In this document: in pieces, positions 27,001-39,219 of the stretch
How the letters are laid out: each line of letters starts with the position of its first letter
Numbering within the stretch: position 1 is the stretch's first letter
From: Serinus canaria
Lineage: Eukaryota; Chordata; Aves; Passeriformes; Fringillidae
DNA length: 64,000 nucleotides
Assembly: GCF_022539315.1 (NCBI RefSeq)
Contig: NC_066326.1
Location: 6,278,601 to 6,342,600, forward strand
Direction of reading: 5' to 3'
Position numbers and translations under genes: made by a program
The notes under the pieces: model-generated
What the model saw: only the letters and a program-made list of their open reading frames with translations
The model's database searches: none
What the model was told of the DNA's origin: nothing

Positions 27001-28559
27001 CTCAGTTGTGTACATTTGTAGTAAGTTGGGACCTTTGTGTGCAATGTAAGGTCCCTTGCCAGACCCTCATACATGAAAGAAATAGTTTAATTGTACAAAA
27101 GTCATTTTAGTTACTAAATAACTATAAGATAACTGTTGCTATACAGTGACTAAGGGTATTGCAGCATTCCCAATTAAATTATTTCTGTGCTGGAATGGGG
27201 CCAGAAAGAGCACTTTGGGCAATCTTTCCTCTGCCTCCCTGTGCTGTCCCCACTGCACAGCCCCCCCAGAGACCTCAGGCCAGATGCAGCCCATGTGTTT
27301 GGACAGATTTGCTCCTTTGCACTTCCTTTGGTAGGCAGGGCAGAAGTGGAGAGGATCTCTGTGTGTGCACGTGTCTTTTCAGGCACATGAAGGAATTCAG
27401 TGTCTTTGTTAATGCTGTTTTATTAGAGGGCTTAAAACACAGTGACAAGCTCTCAAATGGGTTCAAAAATGCAAATTCTTCTGCCTCTTGCATCTCTTTG
27501 TGGCAGTGGTTACTCAGAAGTTCTGTGACTAAGGCAGTAAAACGTGGCTCCCAGCTGAAGCTGAATTGTGGTGTAATACTGCTGCAGACTCCTGGGTGTT
27601 GCTGCATGGCAACAGTTCAAGGTGTGCCTGTTCTTCCTAAATGGGGTTACATTTCAAATCCAGATGCAAATTCTGGTAATGCCCACTGTCCTTCAGGCTC
27701 CAACAGAACCACCAGCTCCAGCCTATTGTGGCCACACATAAAATCATGGAAATTGCTGTTTCTGTATCTCCTCCTGATTGAAATGCTGACATTTGGGTGT
27801 GTTTGTGGTGCAGGAATGCTGCCAGGAAGGAGAAGGGGAGAAGTGCATGGGCAGAGTGTTGGGTAGCTGCTCCTGCAGAACTGACTGCCCTCAAGTGTGA
27901 CCCACTGTAGGCAAGGGGAGTTGAGCAGAGGGATATCCCCACCTGAGTTCAAGGAAACTGTGATTTGGGTGTGCCTAATTTCAGAATGAAAGTTTGGTTG
28001 TAAACTGGATAAAGCCCACTTTGTGTTTTACAGTAGCATCCCTGAATCTGCAGGGACAAGGCAAATGGGGGGAAAATGAGAATACAGAGGACTGTTTCTT
28101 AAGAGAGGTTGTAGACCAGCAGTAAATAAATGCATACTGTTTTGGAGGGTTTGGTTTTGTGCACCAGAGGCAAGCTCCCGTCCCTGGCTGTCCCTGCCAG
28201 GCTTCTCCAGAGGGTCCTTGAGCACCCTTCCACCAGGAGTAACTGATTGGGGCTGTGCCTGGAGAGCTCTGAGACTCCTGACCTTCAGCTCAGCTCTGAG
28301 GTTTGATCTCCTCTCTACTCTGGAAGAAGCTTTGTCTGGTTTGTTTCCCTCAGTCAGCATGGAAACCTGCACATTTCTTTTTTCCAGCCTGAGACTGTTC
28401 TCCTCTTTAAGTCTTGCTGAACAAATGAGATATTGTTCACTAGTTCTGAGAGCTGTTTGTTAGTTAAGAAAAAAAAACAACAACTCCTTTTTCTCTTGTA
28501 GCAGAGAAAGTTAGTTGTAGTAACAACTGGGTTTACACTATCTTGTTTAAAAAAATAAA

Positions 28560-28860
28560 ATCTAATAAATGTTTAACACATTAACAAAGTCAATACATGC
28601 TCCAGCAGCAGTGCATCTGTATTTCCTGTACTCTTTTTTTAAGCTTGGCATACAAAGTACCATTTAAATACCATGGTGAAAAGGGCAAGCATTCAATTTA
28701 ATGCCTTTGAAATAATTCTGGAATTAAATCCTGGGCAATATATCTCAGTCGAGCAGTGTTGCATGTAGCCACATGCAGCTAATGAGCCATCAAAGGCAAT
28801 GCTTTAAATCCCCATGCATACAGTACACAGATCCTTTATTTCTGCTGTCATAACACAAAT
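28560..28860. promoter_or_regulatory. Possible conserved non-coding element
   Basis: A stretch of high-complexity sequence free of recognisable repeats. It has clustered words typical of developmental enhancers by eye: GCTAATGAG, CATCAAAGG (TCF/LEF-like), CCCCATGCATAC and TTTAATGCC. No computation supports this; it is a pattern judgement only. Confidence 0.2.
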
Positions 28861-29788
28861 CATGAACCTTGATTCTAAATCAAACACAGGTAAAAGAAAA
28901 AAAAGGGGGGGAATAGAACAAGAGGCAAAAGGAGGGAGTAGCTTCGTGGCTAATTGGAAAGAAATTTGAAACAATGGGGGCTTCTTTCAACACCATTAAT
29001 CACCTCTGCTGGAACATCCTTCCCAACCCAAGCTTTTCTTGTCCCTGTTGCTATTTTCCCTCTTTAACATGGTACAGAATGTACATAATCATTGTTCTTG
29101 AAAGCCATTTCTCTCATGCTGTGGTGGAAGGGCTCAGAGCACAGGCCTGTCACAGATCCCTTTGGGCTTGGTGGGGCTGGAGGTTTGCTGCCTTCATGTG
29201 CTGCCCTGAACTCCCCAGTGAGGACACTGCTGCTCCTCCTGCCCCGTGGGCTGTGGGGGAAAGATGCTGGTGTTTGCTACCCAGTCCAGCAAAGCTCAGC
29301 TGAGACACCAAGGATGAAATGCAATCAATGCAAGAATCTGGAATGGGAAGTGGAGGGAGGAGGATATTTGTGTACAGAGTCAAGACATGGGTTTTGCCAG
29401 CACTTCCCCTGCTTTGTTTTCCCCCAGGCAAGGTAAACATGTGCAGCAGCTTAAGATCCATGCTGGTTGCCTCCAGGCTGCTTAATGGCCAGTGTCAAAT
29501 GAGTGATGGCTGTTAGCCAGCTCCATAACCATGAGCACTCACCTTCCTAAATCCTTGAGATACCTGGAAGGAGGAGGAGGCTCTGCTGAGGGCTGCCCAG
29601 GGCTCCTGCTGCCCTTGAGCAGATGATCAGCACTGGCAATGTATGGAAAGGCACACCAGTGACCTTGATTTCCACAGGGACTTTGGGGACATCAGAGTGG
29701 GTTATTCCCACCCTGTTTTCCATTTGGTTAAGCTACTTGCCAGCAAAACAGCTGATGGGCACTCAATGTGTATAATTACTACTACTGC

Positions 29789-29855
<67 letters not shown>

Positions 29856-31094
29856 GTAAAGGTGAGAAGTCACTGCACCTAAGAAGGTTAGTAGCTGTGA
29901 AGTCCACATGCATCATCCCCAGTGTCTTTTCTTGGCTGGTTAATGTTTTGAACAGCTTCATGGGGAGGGGTTTTAATGACTCATGGCAGAGATCCTTTAA
30001 TTGCATGATGCTGATGGAAGCTGGAAAATGAGCAGCTGTAAGAAGCACCATTGTGTTGGGTGAAAGGGGTTTGAAGGCTCACAGGTAGTGCTTGCCTTAA
30101 AATGCCCAGGGTAAAAAAAGGGGGAGGAGGGAAAGGTTATTTTTGCTGGTACAGCTGCATCAGTGTGGCACAGAGGAATTAGCTGTGCTGAGATGTCAGG
30201 GAGGGGATCAGCCTGGAGCTGTGTTGGAATGCTTGGCTCAGTGTCCCTGTGCTGCTCCCACCTGCACAAAGCCACATGCACATGTGGATCACATTCATGT
30301 GTAGAAAGGTGCTCCTTTGCAGTATTCTCAAGTGGTGAGTGAAGAAGCCTGAGTGGGAATTTGTCACTACAATAATCCTTTCAAAAATAATTAATAATCT
30401 AGTGAGCAATAATGAAAAATACTTAGGAGAGATCTCTATATGTCCTTCAGCCTACTGTGTTAACCAGGGTATTCCCAAGCTTTTACTGTTTATCTTTGTA
30501 ATGCAATTTTTGAGCAAAATAATGTTTTTGCTTTCTTATTTAAATGTTATCACCAGCTCTCACTAATGGAGTGGTTAAGAGGTTATAACATTTTAGCAAG
30601 CTTTGAGTTTTCTCTGGTTTTGATCCTCAGGCAATATGACTCAGATTTTTGTGAGATGCTTAACTTTCTGGCAAAAGAGGTTTAGAAAATAAATCAAGAT
30701 TTACCATTATAATTAAAGTAGCATTTTCTACTTTAAAGCATTTTTGTCTATGTGTTTATATAGCACATACAAATTCTGCAGGTTTTTTTCCTATAGTGGA
30801 AATTCTGTTCATGTCTTAAAAAAGACTGGTCCTCTGTTTCCAGCATACATTAATGTGATCAATACAGGCATTTTCCTCATTCCATTGCAAATATTTATAA
30901 ACTACACACCAATGCAATTTACTCTAAAATGTATTTTCTCTCACAAGGGTTTCCTGTTCGTCACGGTATTTATCCAACTGGAAAACACTGAAAAATGGGA
31001 ATGTGTTAGCAGAACAAGCTAGAAGGATACAAATCATCCTCTTTCTTCCCCTCTGTGGGGAATAACGTGAATATTTATAGATCTGGAAACTTAC
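28861..31094. other. Non-coding stretch
   Basis: It includes the (TTA)n microsatellite. Nothing else recognised. Confidence 0.65.
29789..29855. repeat. (TTA)n microsatellite, about 22 units
   Basis: An uninterrupted trinucleotide run of 67 bp, bordered by imperfect ACT/GCT triplets on the left. Its purity predicts high length variability. It produces long artefactual poly-Ile and poly-Tyr frames that should not be called genes. Confidence 0.99.
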
Positions 31095-31156
31095 AGGAGT
31101 CTGTAATGAGTAAGAGCTGAGCCATTCTTTGTGCTGATGCCATTTCTTGCTTTGAC
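31095..31156 (-). CDS. Weak candidate minus-strand exon
   Basis: Seen on the minus strand: a strong donor CCT|GTAAGTTT and an acceptor ending GATGTTCAG with only a moderate pyrimidine tract. The 62-nt segment is open in all three frames, so the frame cannot be chosen from it alone. A phase-0 start would follow the 32312-32397 candidate. Length and openness are within chance expectation. Listed only because it continues the phase chain. Confidence 0.12.
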
Positions 31157-32311
31157 CTGAACATCCATCAGTAAAGAGCTGTAGCACCAAGGAGACTGAA
31201 TCAAATCAGTCATCTGTACTTAAACCAAATTTCTGGGCGTGTTTTCCACTAAAATTGCAGTAGAGCAGGAACAAAGTTGCAAAGCCCCACAATGATAATG
31301 ATGTTTGCATCACATGGCAGAAAAGACACTTGAATGTTGTGGTCCTGGGCAGGGGGAAGAAGGTGGCTGCTTGTTTTTAGACATTGCTGTGGAGTTGCCT
31401 AGGTCAAACACAAGACCTATTTGACTGGCTTGTCTGAGGCAGCCAGCAGAGCTCCCACGTGGAATTTAGCAGTGTTCCCAGGCCTTGGAAGCCGTCATCT
31501 TTTTCCAAACTGTTTCATGTGGAAGGTGGGTAGGGTTTTATGAGAAGTGAAAGCATGCTGATAACACAAAAGAGGAGGTTCCAGTGAGCTCCTCTGGCTT
31601 ATTGAAGCCAACTGATGGAGCGGGGAAAGGAGGAGGGTTAACACAATCCAGTGGGAAAGCAGAGAGCAGAAAAAGCACTTCAAAGCAAAGGCTGAGCAGG
31701 GGTCAGGAGCAGTGTCAGGTCCAAAGAGAAATGGAGTGGGGAAAACCTGAACTCCCTGCGACTTCCCTGACAAAGAGAGCAGTCTCGGGAACTAGAGGGA
31801 AGAGGGGAGGCTGGCTAAAATGGACACACCACAGGGAAAAGATTAGAGAAACCTGGAAAAAAGAAATCTCATTGTGATTTTAAAAGGAAAGGAAAGGAAA
31901 AAAAAGACAAGCAGGGTATCTCATGAAAAAAAAGTGAAATCTCTTATGTTTTCTTGTCTGTTCTGGGTTTCCAGGAAGCAGGCAGGAGCAGAGCTCCAAA
32001 AGGGAGTGGGAATGTGCACGTGTCTTCCTAAGAGGAGATGTAAGGTTGGGGTTCAGCCTAGCTCATTCTTCATGCTAGTCAGTCATGCAAAGGTCACATT
32101 GGAGTCTGTTGTTGTTGGCTTTAGGACTGAAGGCCTCATTCTGACTGGGACAAAAGTCACTCTGTAATATGCAAACAGCCTAAGGTGAAGCTGCAGGATA
32201 GATCCTCAATTCCTTGTTCATATATAGCCAAAACTAATCAATACAATATATTAAAAGACTCACATGGGATCACTGATATTATAAAACCCTTCTAGAATGT
32301 TTAGTTCTTAC

Positions 32312-32397
32312 CAAAGTGTTTTGGCTGAGGATGTTGCGTGGGCACAAAGCAACTGCATCCCACAGCAGTAAATGGTCATAGAGGACTGGGAATCTCT
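32312..32397 (-). CDS. Weak candidate minus-strand exon, phase-compatible with 36524-36646
   Basis: Seen on the minus strand: the acceptor ends TTTTATAACAG and the donor is TTTG|GTAAGAAC. The 86-nt segment enters in phase 1, as the 36524-36646 candidate requires, and ends in phase 0. In that phase it reads RFPVLYDHLLLWDAVALC and onwards, which looks protein-like. However, more than one frame is open and the stretch is short, so chance is a serious alternative. About 4.1 kb separates it from the upstream candidate. Product unknown. Confidence 0.2.
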
Positions 32398-35300
32398 CTG
32401 TTATAAAATGTCCTGAGTAAAATTGTGTTGTCTCAGGATGCAGGCAAAGCAGCCTCAAGCAAAGAACATAGGGCAGGAAGAATAGATTGTGTTAAATCTG
32501 GCTTTGGAAAGGAAGAGGGGAAATAAGTGTCAAGTGTGACACAAGATGTGCTGCTGTGTCCCCATGCAGGGGCTGGTAGGAAGTGGGGTGGAGGGCCACA
32601 CATGCAGCTTCCCAGCAGGAATGACAAGCATTCCCTTCAGGAGAAGTCTGACTAGCTGATAGCAAAGCAGAGAGGAGGTTCCTACTGACTTGTGCTGAAG
32701 CACTGGCCCCTTGCCTGGCTGCTGGCAAGCTGCTTGGCAAGCTCTCAGCCAGTCTGGGTTTCCAGGGCCTGCTGACTCAGCCATTCAGGCTGTTCCTGGC
32801 TCCAGCATCCACAGGTTTAGGATAGATGTGTCCCAGCAGCTGCCTGGGTTGATGGTACCCAGCTCCATGGTTTCCATTTGGAGAAGCCAGCAGTTTGGCA
32901 ACCTCTGCTGTGCCCTTCTGACAGCCTGGGAACAGGCTTGGGGACACCTGGCTCCCTCTCGGGTTACTGGAAAGAAAAGATGAGTGCCTGGCAGCTCAAG
33001 GGACAGAAAAATGGGAATCTCAGCTGTTGTCTAATTTGGAAAAACTTAATATTGTTTTGATGGGTTTTCTTTCTCATTTCCTGCCTGTAAAGAATGCTCC
33101 AATTTCTGGTCTTTTCTCCAAAACAGAATGATGATAATTTTATTCCAAACTTCCCATGGACTAAATTTCAGTCATTCTACCCTCCAGATTAATCAGATTT
33201 TCTCTTGCATGTCTGTTGTCCAGACCACAGTCTCTGTTTTTCTGTGCTTGTCCAACTGATCCCTCTGGCCTAGAACACTCCCCTTTTCATTTTTATGTTG
33301 TACCTGTAAAAAAGGTTTGTGAATCACATTGAGTTTGTTCATGTTGGAAGAAATCTGGGGACTGGTGAGTTGTCTGAGGGATGGATACACACACAAGCAA
33401 ACAAGGGCTGTTGGAAGCTGGAAGAGAAGAAGCAAAATTATGTGAAGGAGAGCTGGGCTGGTCTTCTATCCCCAGGAGAAAAAACAGTTCTCTAGTCTCT
33501 ACAATTACTGCACCTAAAATCATGGCTGAATAGTCTCAGAGAAACTAGGAGAAGGAGTCAGAGAAGTGTAAATTACCACAACTTCAAAAATCTACAGTTC
33601 TAGAAAGAATAGCATGTCCTGCAGAGAATGGCAGCAGTGAGAACAGCTCTCTTCCTTTTGTAAAGCATAACTACACAGGGATGATTTTTGTCCTGTAGGA
33701 TTTTGAGTCACATGCTGAAGACTGAGATGTCCAAAAGTGAATGGGCTTTATGCAGCTGATTTCAGGAAGAGGACTTTGCACTCCCTAAGATCAAACACTC
33801 ATTTCAGAAATGGTTACTCAGGGAAAGTATGATTGCACGCCTTGCACTTGCAGATGTTTTAGTTGCATGTCTTCATCAATTAAAAGCTGCAGAATGCAAA
33901 CACAGCTTTGGGGTACCCAGCTATGAGCTCTGTGTGTCTCAACACACAGGGAGATGTTAATTCTATTTCTGATGGTCCCTAAGCAGCTGTGTGCCTGCTT
34001 GCAGCACTTCCTAAAATGTAGTTACAGAGATGTTTCAGGAGTCTCCCCTGTTTTTCTGATGCATTGGGTAACAAATATGCCTCTTACAAATGGTTTTACT
34101 CTAAATACCCTTGAGCTCACTGCTTTGCAATTCAAAAGCAGGCAGTAATAAAACACTCCTGGAATGTAGAATCTCTTTCTCCACCCTGCCAATAAACTTT
34201 TGAATTACTTGCACATTGCATTTAATTCTTTTATTGTATCAAAAAGAAAGTTCAGCTGATGTGCTCATTTAAGCAACATGTTAGTGTCTCTCTTTTCTCC
34301 TCTGTAGTGCTGCATCCATCCTCAGTCTCCAGGAATGTGCTTCTTGATGCAGTTGGGTTTGGGCTGTTTGCTGGTTGGTTTTTATGACTTTCCTTCTATT
34401 CCAGCAGTCAGGTTCCCGGGGGCAGCAGAAGGTTTCCTCTGGAGATGGGTCATTGTGACATTCTGTCTGTTCCCTTCTCCCTTCTCTCATTGCCTTCTGC
34501 TCCCTCTTCTGTTTCTTCTTCTTCTGCCATGGCTGTTTAAGGGGGAAGGGGCCACTGGTGCTTACCATACACCAGACCCTCAGCCTGGATTGTTGCTCTT
34601 CACTTTCTAGAATTGCTGTGTAGTGCTGAAAGAATGTGAGCAATATTTATGGGATTGTGTATTACAATAGCAGCCAGAGGCCCAAAGCAAACACAAGGGC
34701 CTCTGTGCTTCCCATCCTGCAAACAGAAGTCCTACACCATGAAATAGCAAAATGCACAAGACAGGCATTGAGTTGGGGAATGTCCAGACACTGGGAGTTT
34801 CCCACTTCTTAAGCAGTTGCATTTTGAGACTGGGATTCTCTCTGAAGAGCTGGAATAATAATTTCCTCTGTCCATGTTGTGTTTAAGTCTTTATTATACG
34901 TTAAAAATTTGTCTATTCTCGTGTTGAGCAGCCACAAACAACATTTCATTTTACTTTTTCTTTTTATGTCCCCTTTTCTCTGAGACTGTATGTTTCCATA
35001 CATTCACTTTCTCCTCACCTCCCTCTCTTTTGTTTAAGCACAGACTCACAGCAAATCCATCAATCCCAAACCAGCCATTATACATTTTTTTCCTCTTGAG
35101 GAATGCATTTATGTGTGTAGCAAGGTCACCAAGCTCTCTAAAGACTGCTTGTTTAAAAATCTATGTGATTGCTCACATTTACATAACTCTTGCCCTGAGA
35201 ATTGGGCAAAGCCTACCAAGAGTGTATATTTGACCTTTATCTTTCTGGAGACCTTTGATGACAAGGGGTACTCAGAGTTCCCATTCCAAGCACAGCCTGG

Positions 35301-36509
35301 TTCAAGACTCTGTGGGTGAACATGAGCCATAATTGGTGGTTTTATCTGTAAAATAGCTCAGCTGAATAGAATAGAGAGATTCTTGGCTTGGCTTTTTCCC
35401 AGCCTATGGGGTACAGTTCACTTGAGGTAAAGAACATCAGTCATTGCTCTTTGCCAGCAGAGTGCCTGGGAAATATACCTGGTCACCAGAAATCTTTGCT
35501 AGATCTTTTCCATCAGTTAAAGACTTCATGAAGACCTGCAGTTTTCCAAATCTGGTGTAGAAAGTGTATGAAAAACATTTTGCAAAGGCTACTTGGCAGT
35601 TAATGCTGGTGAACTTTATTTTAAAGCCTTTGGTAAGAGCTCCAATGTTGCATTAGTTACAGATGTCATGAGGACAAAACCAAATGTCAACAGGCTCTTA
35701 GGGTAAGGCAGTAAAGCCTTATGTACATTCTGTTACCTTAAGATGGATTTTTGGTTTTGTGGCACTCTTGCTCAAACAAGAAAGTCAGCTTTTGGGTAGG
35801 ATGTGATGCTCATATTAAAAAAAAAAAAAAAAAACAAAAACAAACAAAAAAATGGAACCAGCATCTACAACAGATATAACAAGTGAAGTGTTTTTCCCTT
35901 TCTGCATTTTTGTTTCTGAAACTGTGTGGGTTTTGGTTGTTTTTTGTTTTTTTTTTTTTTTTTGGCAATAGAAAGAGAATGTTTGCCACAAAATGAAGTA
36001 GTCTTGTACCCCAAACATATATGATGAGCTCCAATAAGTTGTAGATGTATTTGACTGGGAGTAAAATTGCAGGGTGTGCCCCATTTTAAGCAAGCATCAT
36101 ACTTTGCAAATTAAGAAAAGCAATATTTAGAACTGGAACTTTCAAGGTCCTTCTGAGCTTTTAAATCTTTTTGTCTCTGACAGGTGTGTTGACACTGAAC
36201 ATGCATATTGAGATCTTTCAAGATGTAACAATATCAATATTCGTTTTGTAGAATATTACAGAATCATTGTAGAATTATTTAATGTATGTAGAATTAAAAT
36301 ATTTAGAGTATGTATATTTTTTAAGTATGCAGAATTATTTAACAGGGTTAGAAAAATACTCTACTGATGCCTGACAATTGGTGTGGAAATATTCATTCCT
36401 TATATAGTAACATGACTAAAAATGGCACTTCAGGAAATTACAAAAGCTCCACCTTACAGTGTTTTTCCATGGCTGCTGTTTCATTTGAGATTGGACACAG
36501 GAAGAACCC
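32398..36509. other. Non-coding stretch
   Basis: No repeat or exon recognised apart from the facing A and T tracts at 35817-35963. If the minus-strand chain is real, this would be an intron. Confidence 0.55.
35817..35963. repeat. Poly-A and poly-T tracts facing each other
   Basis: An 18-nt A run with an A/C-rich extension (35817-35851) and a T-rich run (35939-35963) flank about 90 bp. The two tracts are complementary and could pair as a long, weak hairpin. No element is recognised between them. Confidence 0.8.
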
Positions 36510-36577
36510 ACAACCATGCTTACCTGATGGTGCCAGAAGAGCACAATCCTCTTCCACCTTTTCTTGCGCCGTTAATG
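36490..36577 (+). CDS. Candidate + strand exon overlapping the minus-strand candidate
   Basis: Seen: a pyrimidine-rich stretch ending TTTCATTTGAG precedes 36490, and a strong donor AATG|GTAAGG follows 36577. The 88-nt segment is open for 29 codons plus one base (phase 0 to phase 1), with a Ser/Arg-rich peptide that includes RRAQSSSTFSCAVN. It cannot be spliced directly to 43190-43280, because that would put a stop in frame at once; at least one unseen exon would be needed. It competes with the minus-strand reading of the same bases, and at most one is likely real. Product unknown. Confidence 0.17.
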
Positions 36578-36900
36578 GTAAGGTATGAATCACAGTCACT
36601 GTGGCTACGCCTTCACGATGATGTATGGTGGCTGGGACGTGCATATCTGTAATTAATGAGAGGGAGTTGCATGGCTAATTCCCTGTGCACTGCTGACATC
36701 CTGTCTGCAGCTTTGTCCCTGAGCTTTTACTGACGTGCCTCCAGCAGCCGGTTATTGCATTACATCCTCGTATTATATAAATAAAGCCTTGACCTTTGTC
36801 CTTTGCAATATTGGTTCCGTGCAGGTTCTTAATTCCATTTACAAAAGGAGCCTGAGCATTAAAACTGTTTGAATCTCCTTAAACACCTGGAACGTTGATG
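36510..36900. promoter_or_regulatory. CpG-retaining block, possible conserved element
   Basis: About ten CpGs occur in roughly 330 bp (for example GCGCCG, CTACGCC, CACGATG, GACGTGC, GCCGG, CTCGTA, TTCCGTG, AACGTT), whereas the rest of the window averages far fewer. It also holds AT-rich homeodomain-like cores (TAATTAATG, GCTAATT) and several direct TGC/ATGCAT-type words. CpG retention in CpG-depleted DNA is expected for constrained or unmethylated sequence. It overlaps the exon candidates on both strands. Coding exon plus intronic enhancer, or a non-coding element alone, both fit. Confidence 0.4.
36524..36646 (-). CDS. Candidate minus-strand exon inside a CpG-retaining block
   Basis: Seen on the minus strand: the acceptor ATTAATTACAG precedes the segment and the donor CAG|GTAAGC follows it. 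The 123-nt segment is phase 1 to phase 1. Only one frame is open (40 codons), containing REGVATVTVIHTLPLTAQEK, while the other two frames hit stops. Five CpGs in 123 bp is far above the rest of the window, which fits a sequence under constraint. Oddities: the acceptor's pyrimidine tract is weak, the open frame continues past the donor, and the opposite strand carries its own exon-like segment in the same place. I do not recognise the peptide. Exon, conserved non-coding element and coincidence all remain possible. Confidence 0.28.
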
Positions 36901-38357
36901 GGGCTATTTCTGCTTAAGGGAGAGCACTAAGGCTAAGAAATTGCCTTCTAGCTTTTTGTCATTGACAAATGAGTGCGTGTTCCTTCACACTGAAACTATG
37001 CAGGAAGCCTTCTCTGAGCAGGGAGTACACATCCTCCTCTGCATTGCAAGGCAGCATGGGTCTACAGAAACTATTAGCAGTGCAGAATTTTGTTTATTAT
37101 TTCATCAAACAATTCTGAAACAATAACCCTTCTGAGGCAAGTAACCCTCTCCTTGCTGCAGGAAAATATCCAGTATTTTTCTTATTTTTCCCCACTATCA
37201 CATTCTATAGCCTATTTAAGGCCTGTGTTTCTGCATCCTCCCTGGTAAAGCCAGGCTGACACTAGAAATATTGCAGTGCTTTAAGACAGACACAGTTTGT
37301 GGGTGTTGGAAGCTCAGGTCCTCTCCAGGAAAGATCTGACCTCTTTTTCCTGTCACTATCCATGGGGTTGTATTGAGGTTTTTTGCAATGTGTGTGTAAA
37401 AGTAAAGGCAAGAAGGGTGTTTGTGTCTCTGAGTGTCTAAACCCTGTTACTGCTGAGCTTTGGTTCCCCACTGATTGAAAACAGGCATAAAGGTGCTCAG
37501 TTTTCTTCTGTGGATATTGTGGGTTAAATTCATTAAAGATTAGGAGTATTAGAGCTAGACACAAACTGGCTTTTATGAAAATCATCACGACTGTAATGCT
37601 GTTAGTACCTCTGTGCAAATCCTAGCAAAAGTAATTTTTTTATAATGATGGAGATACAGATCCTCTAATTATCCAGGACAACTCAAATTAGCACCACAAA
37701 TATCTGCTAAGTGGAGACTGCATGATGTGAAGTATAATTGATTTTTAATATGGTAGGGCACAACAGCTGTTAAGTAATACACAATGTCATTTTCTCCTGT
37801 TGGATGTTTAGCAGTATTTTGAAGAAACCTGAATGTGATTTATACCATTGCTAAAGATTTGGGCTTTAAATCAATTTTATATTATTTGTGGATTCTAAAG
37901 TGGATGCAGTTACAAAAGGGAAAGTAAGAATTTTTATTTTTCATTTTATTCTTCATGTCAGATTTTTTTTTAGTAGAGCAGAAAAGGATTCCTAACAAAC
38001 CTGTGCTTATCCTCTTTTGGGAGAAGTAAAATAAACCTTGAGCACTGATAAGCTGATTTACTCCCCCTGCCCCTCGTTTTTTGGGACAATTATGTGCAAT
38101 CAGTGATTGCATGAAGCTGCCTGGATTCCATGTAAATGATACATCTTTGGCATATGGGAGTTTTTGCAAATCATTTAAAGCAAGGCATTCTTCTATGCTT
38201 GGCAGAGGAAGGATACAGAGAGCTTTTGTACCTCACTTGCACCAAACTGAATATTTCCTTAATCACCCTGGAGAGGAATGCACTTGATAGCGTTCTGTGA
38301 GTTGTGAATTATTGTTTTGGGTAGACCTGGTGGGTAATGAATGACCTGACTCCTCAC

Positions 38358-38412
38358 TGCCACTACCCAGCCACCCCCTCAAATCCACCAGCTCTTCTCC
38401 CTTGGGCAGGAC
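38358..38412 (-). CDS. Weak candidate minus-strand exon upstream of 36524-36646
   Basis: Seen on the minus strand: the acceptor ends CCACTGTGGAGCAG, with a T-rich stretch further upstream, and the donor is GGCA|GTGAGG. The 55 nt give 18 codons plus one base (VLPKGEELVDLRGWLGSG). The phase-1 end would join the 36524-36646 candidate in frame across a 1.7-kb intron. The acceptor is mediocre and the same frame is open well beyond both ends. Product unknown. Confidence 0.12.
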
Positions 38413-39183
38413 CTGCTCCACAGTGGTAGCAATAGTCCAGAGAAAAGAATGTGAGGGGATAGCCATTAATAACAAAGTTGGCAGCCCCCTGTGAGGAGAG
38501 CAATTTTCACATGAAAATCTCCTCCAAAGTAATGAAGCCTTGCTTCATTTGAAGTCTTAACAGGTAATTGCACAGAAGGTGATTTCCAGGTAAAGATTTT
38601 TTTCTCCTGGATGAAGGGTGAATACTGTATTTAAACACAGACAAAAAGCCCAGACTGTCACAGAATTAGCACCTAGTGCAAAGTTTAATGCTTGAGGTTT
38701 TTCCCTAATAAGTTGGTAAAAAGACAGGAACACTTCTATGACAGATTATTAATACTCCAGAAGAGGGAAACTGATGAAAGCTTGTGACTGTTTCTGCATA
38801 TGGCTAGGTGGTAACATATTTAATTTTGAAGTTTAACAAATATGAACCTTTTCTTCCCCTTTTTCATTTACAGAAAACAGTGAAGGTGAGGCCAGAACTA
38901 AAAAAGAGATATTGTGCTGTTATCAGTTTAGACATTTTCCTAGGAAATATTATGAAAACTATTCAGGGGGAAAAATATTTCTCCATTTTTTTTTATGCTC
39001 AGTTTTCACTCATAAGCTCCAAGATTAAAGTAGTCACTTTAATTAATCTTGTCTCAATCCTCAGTCACAACCAGTGGAGAAAAGCCCTGTTCTGCTGGGA
39101 TATTAAATTGACAGAGTCAGAGTGTGGTACCAGGAAGCTCAGAGGAATCGCAGTCCTTGGCCTCAGTTTCTGAGCTACTTACC

Positions 39184-39219
39184 AATTTGACAAATGTAAT
39201 GTAAATTTGACAAATGGAA
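39184..39219. repeat. Short direct repeat, period about 20
   Basis: AATTTGACAAATG occurs twice, separated by TAATGTA. Minor local duplication. Confidence 0.7.

Larger units (their letters stand above)
20507..28559. other. Non-coding stretch with hairpins
   Basis: It holds the inverted repeats at 22094, 22882 and 26977 and the poly-A at 24207. Chance frames reach 183 codons (20774-21325) and 235 codons (27159-27866), both on the + strand, in slightly GC-richer DNA without recognisable domains. Confidence 0.6.

Noticed and set aside
27159..27866. 235-codon open frame on the + strand
   Set aside because: It lies in slightly GC-richer DNA, has no domain or splice context, and its composition (many Cys, Trp and Pro in low-order runs) looks like translated non-coding sequence. 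A bird gene of this kind as a single intact exon would need homology, and I recognise none.
29643..30031. Frames with long poly-Ile or poly-Tyr
   Set aside because: They are artefacts of the (TTA)n microsatellite.
31975..32039. + strand exon-like segment (acceptor GGGTTTCCAG, donor GTAAGG)
   Set aside because: Two frames are open over a short length with no phase partner and no sign of constraint.
38870..38886. 12-nt micro-exon with acceptor TTTACAG and donor GTGAGG
   Set aside because: Too short to support without transcript evidence.
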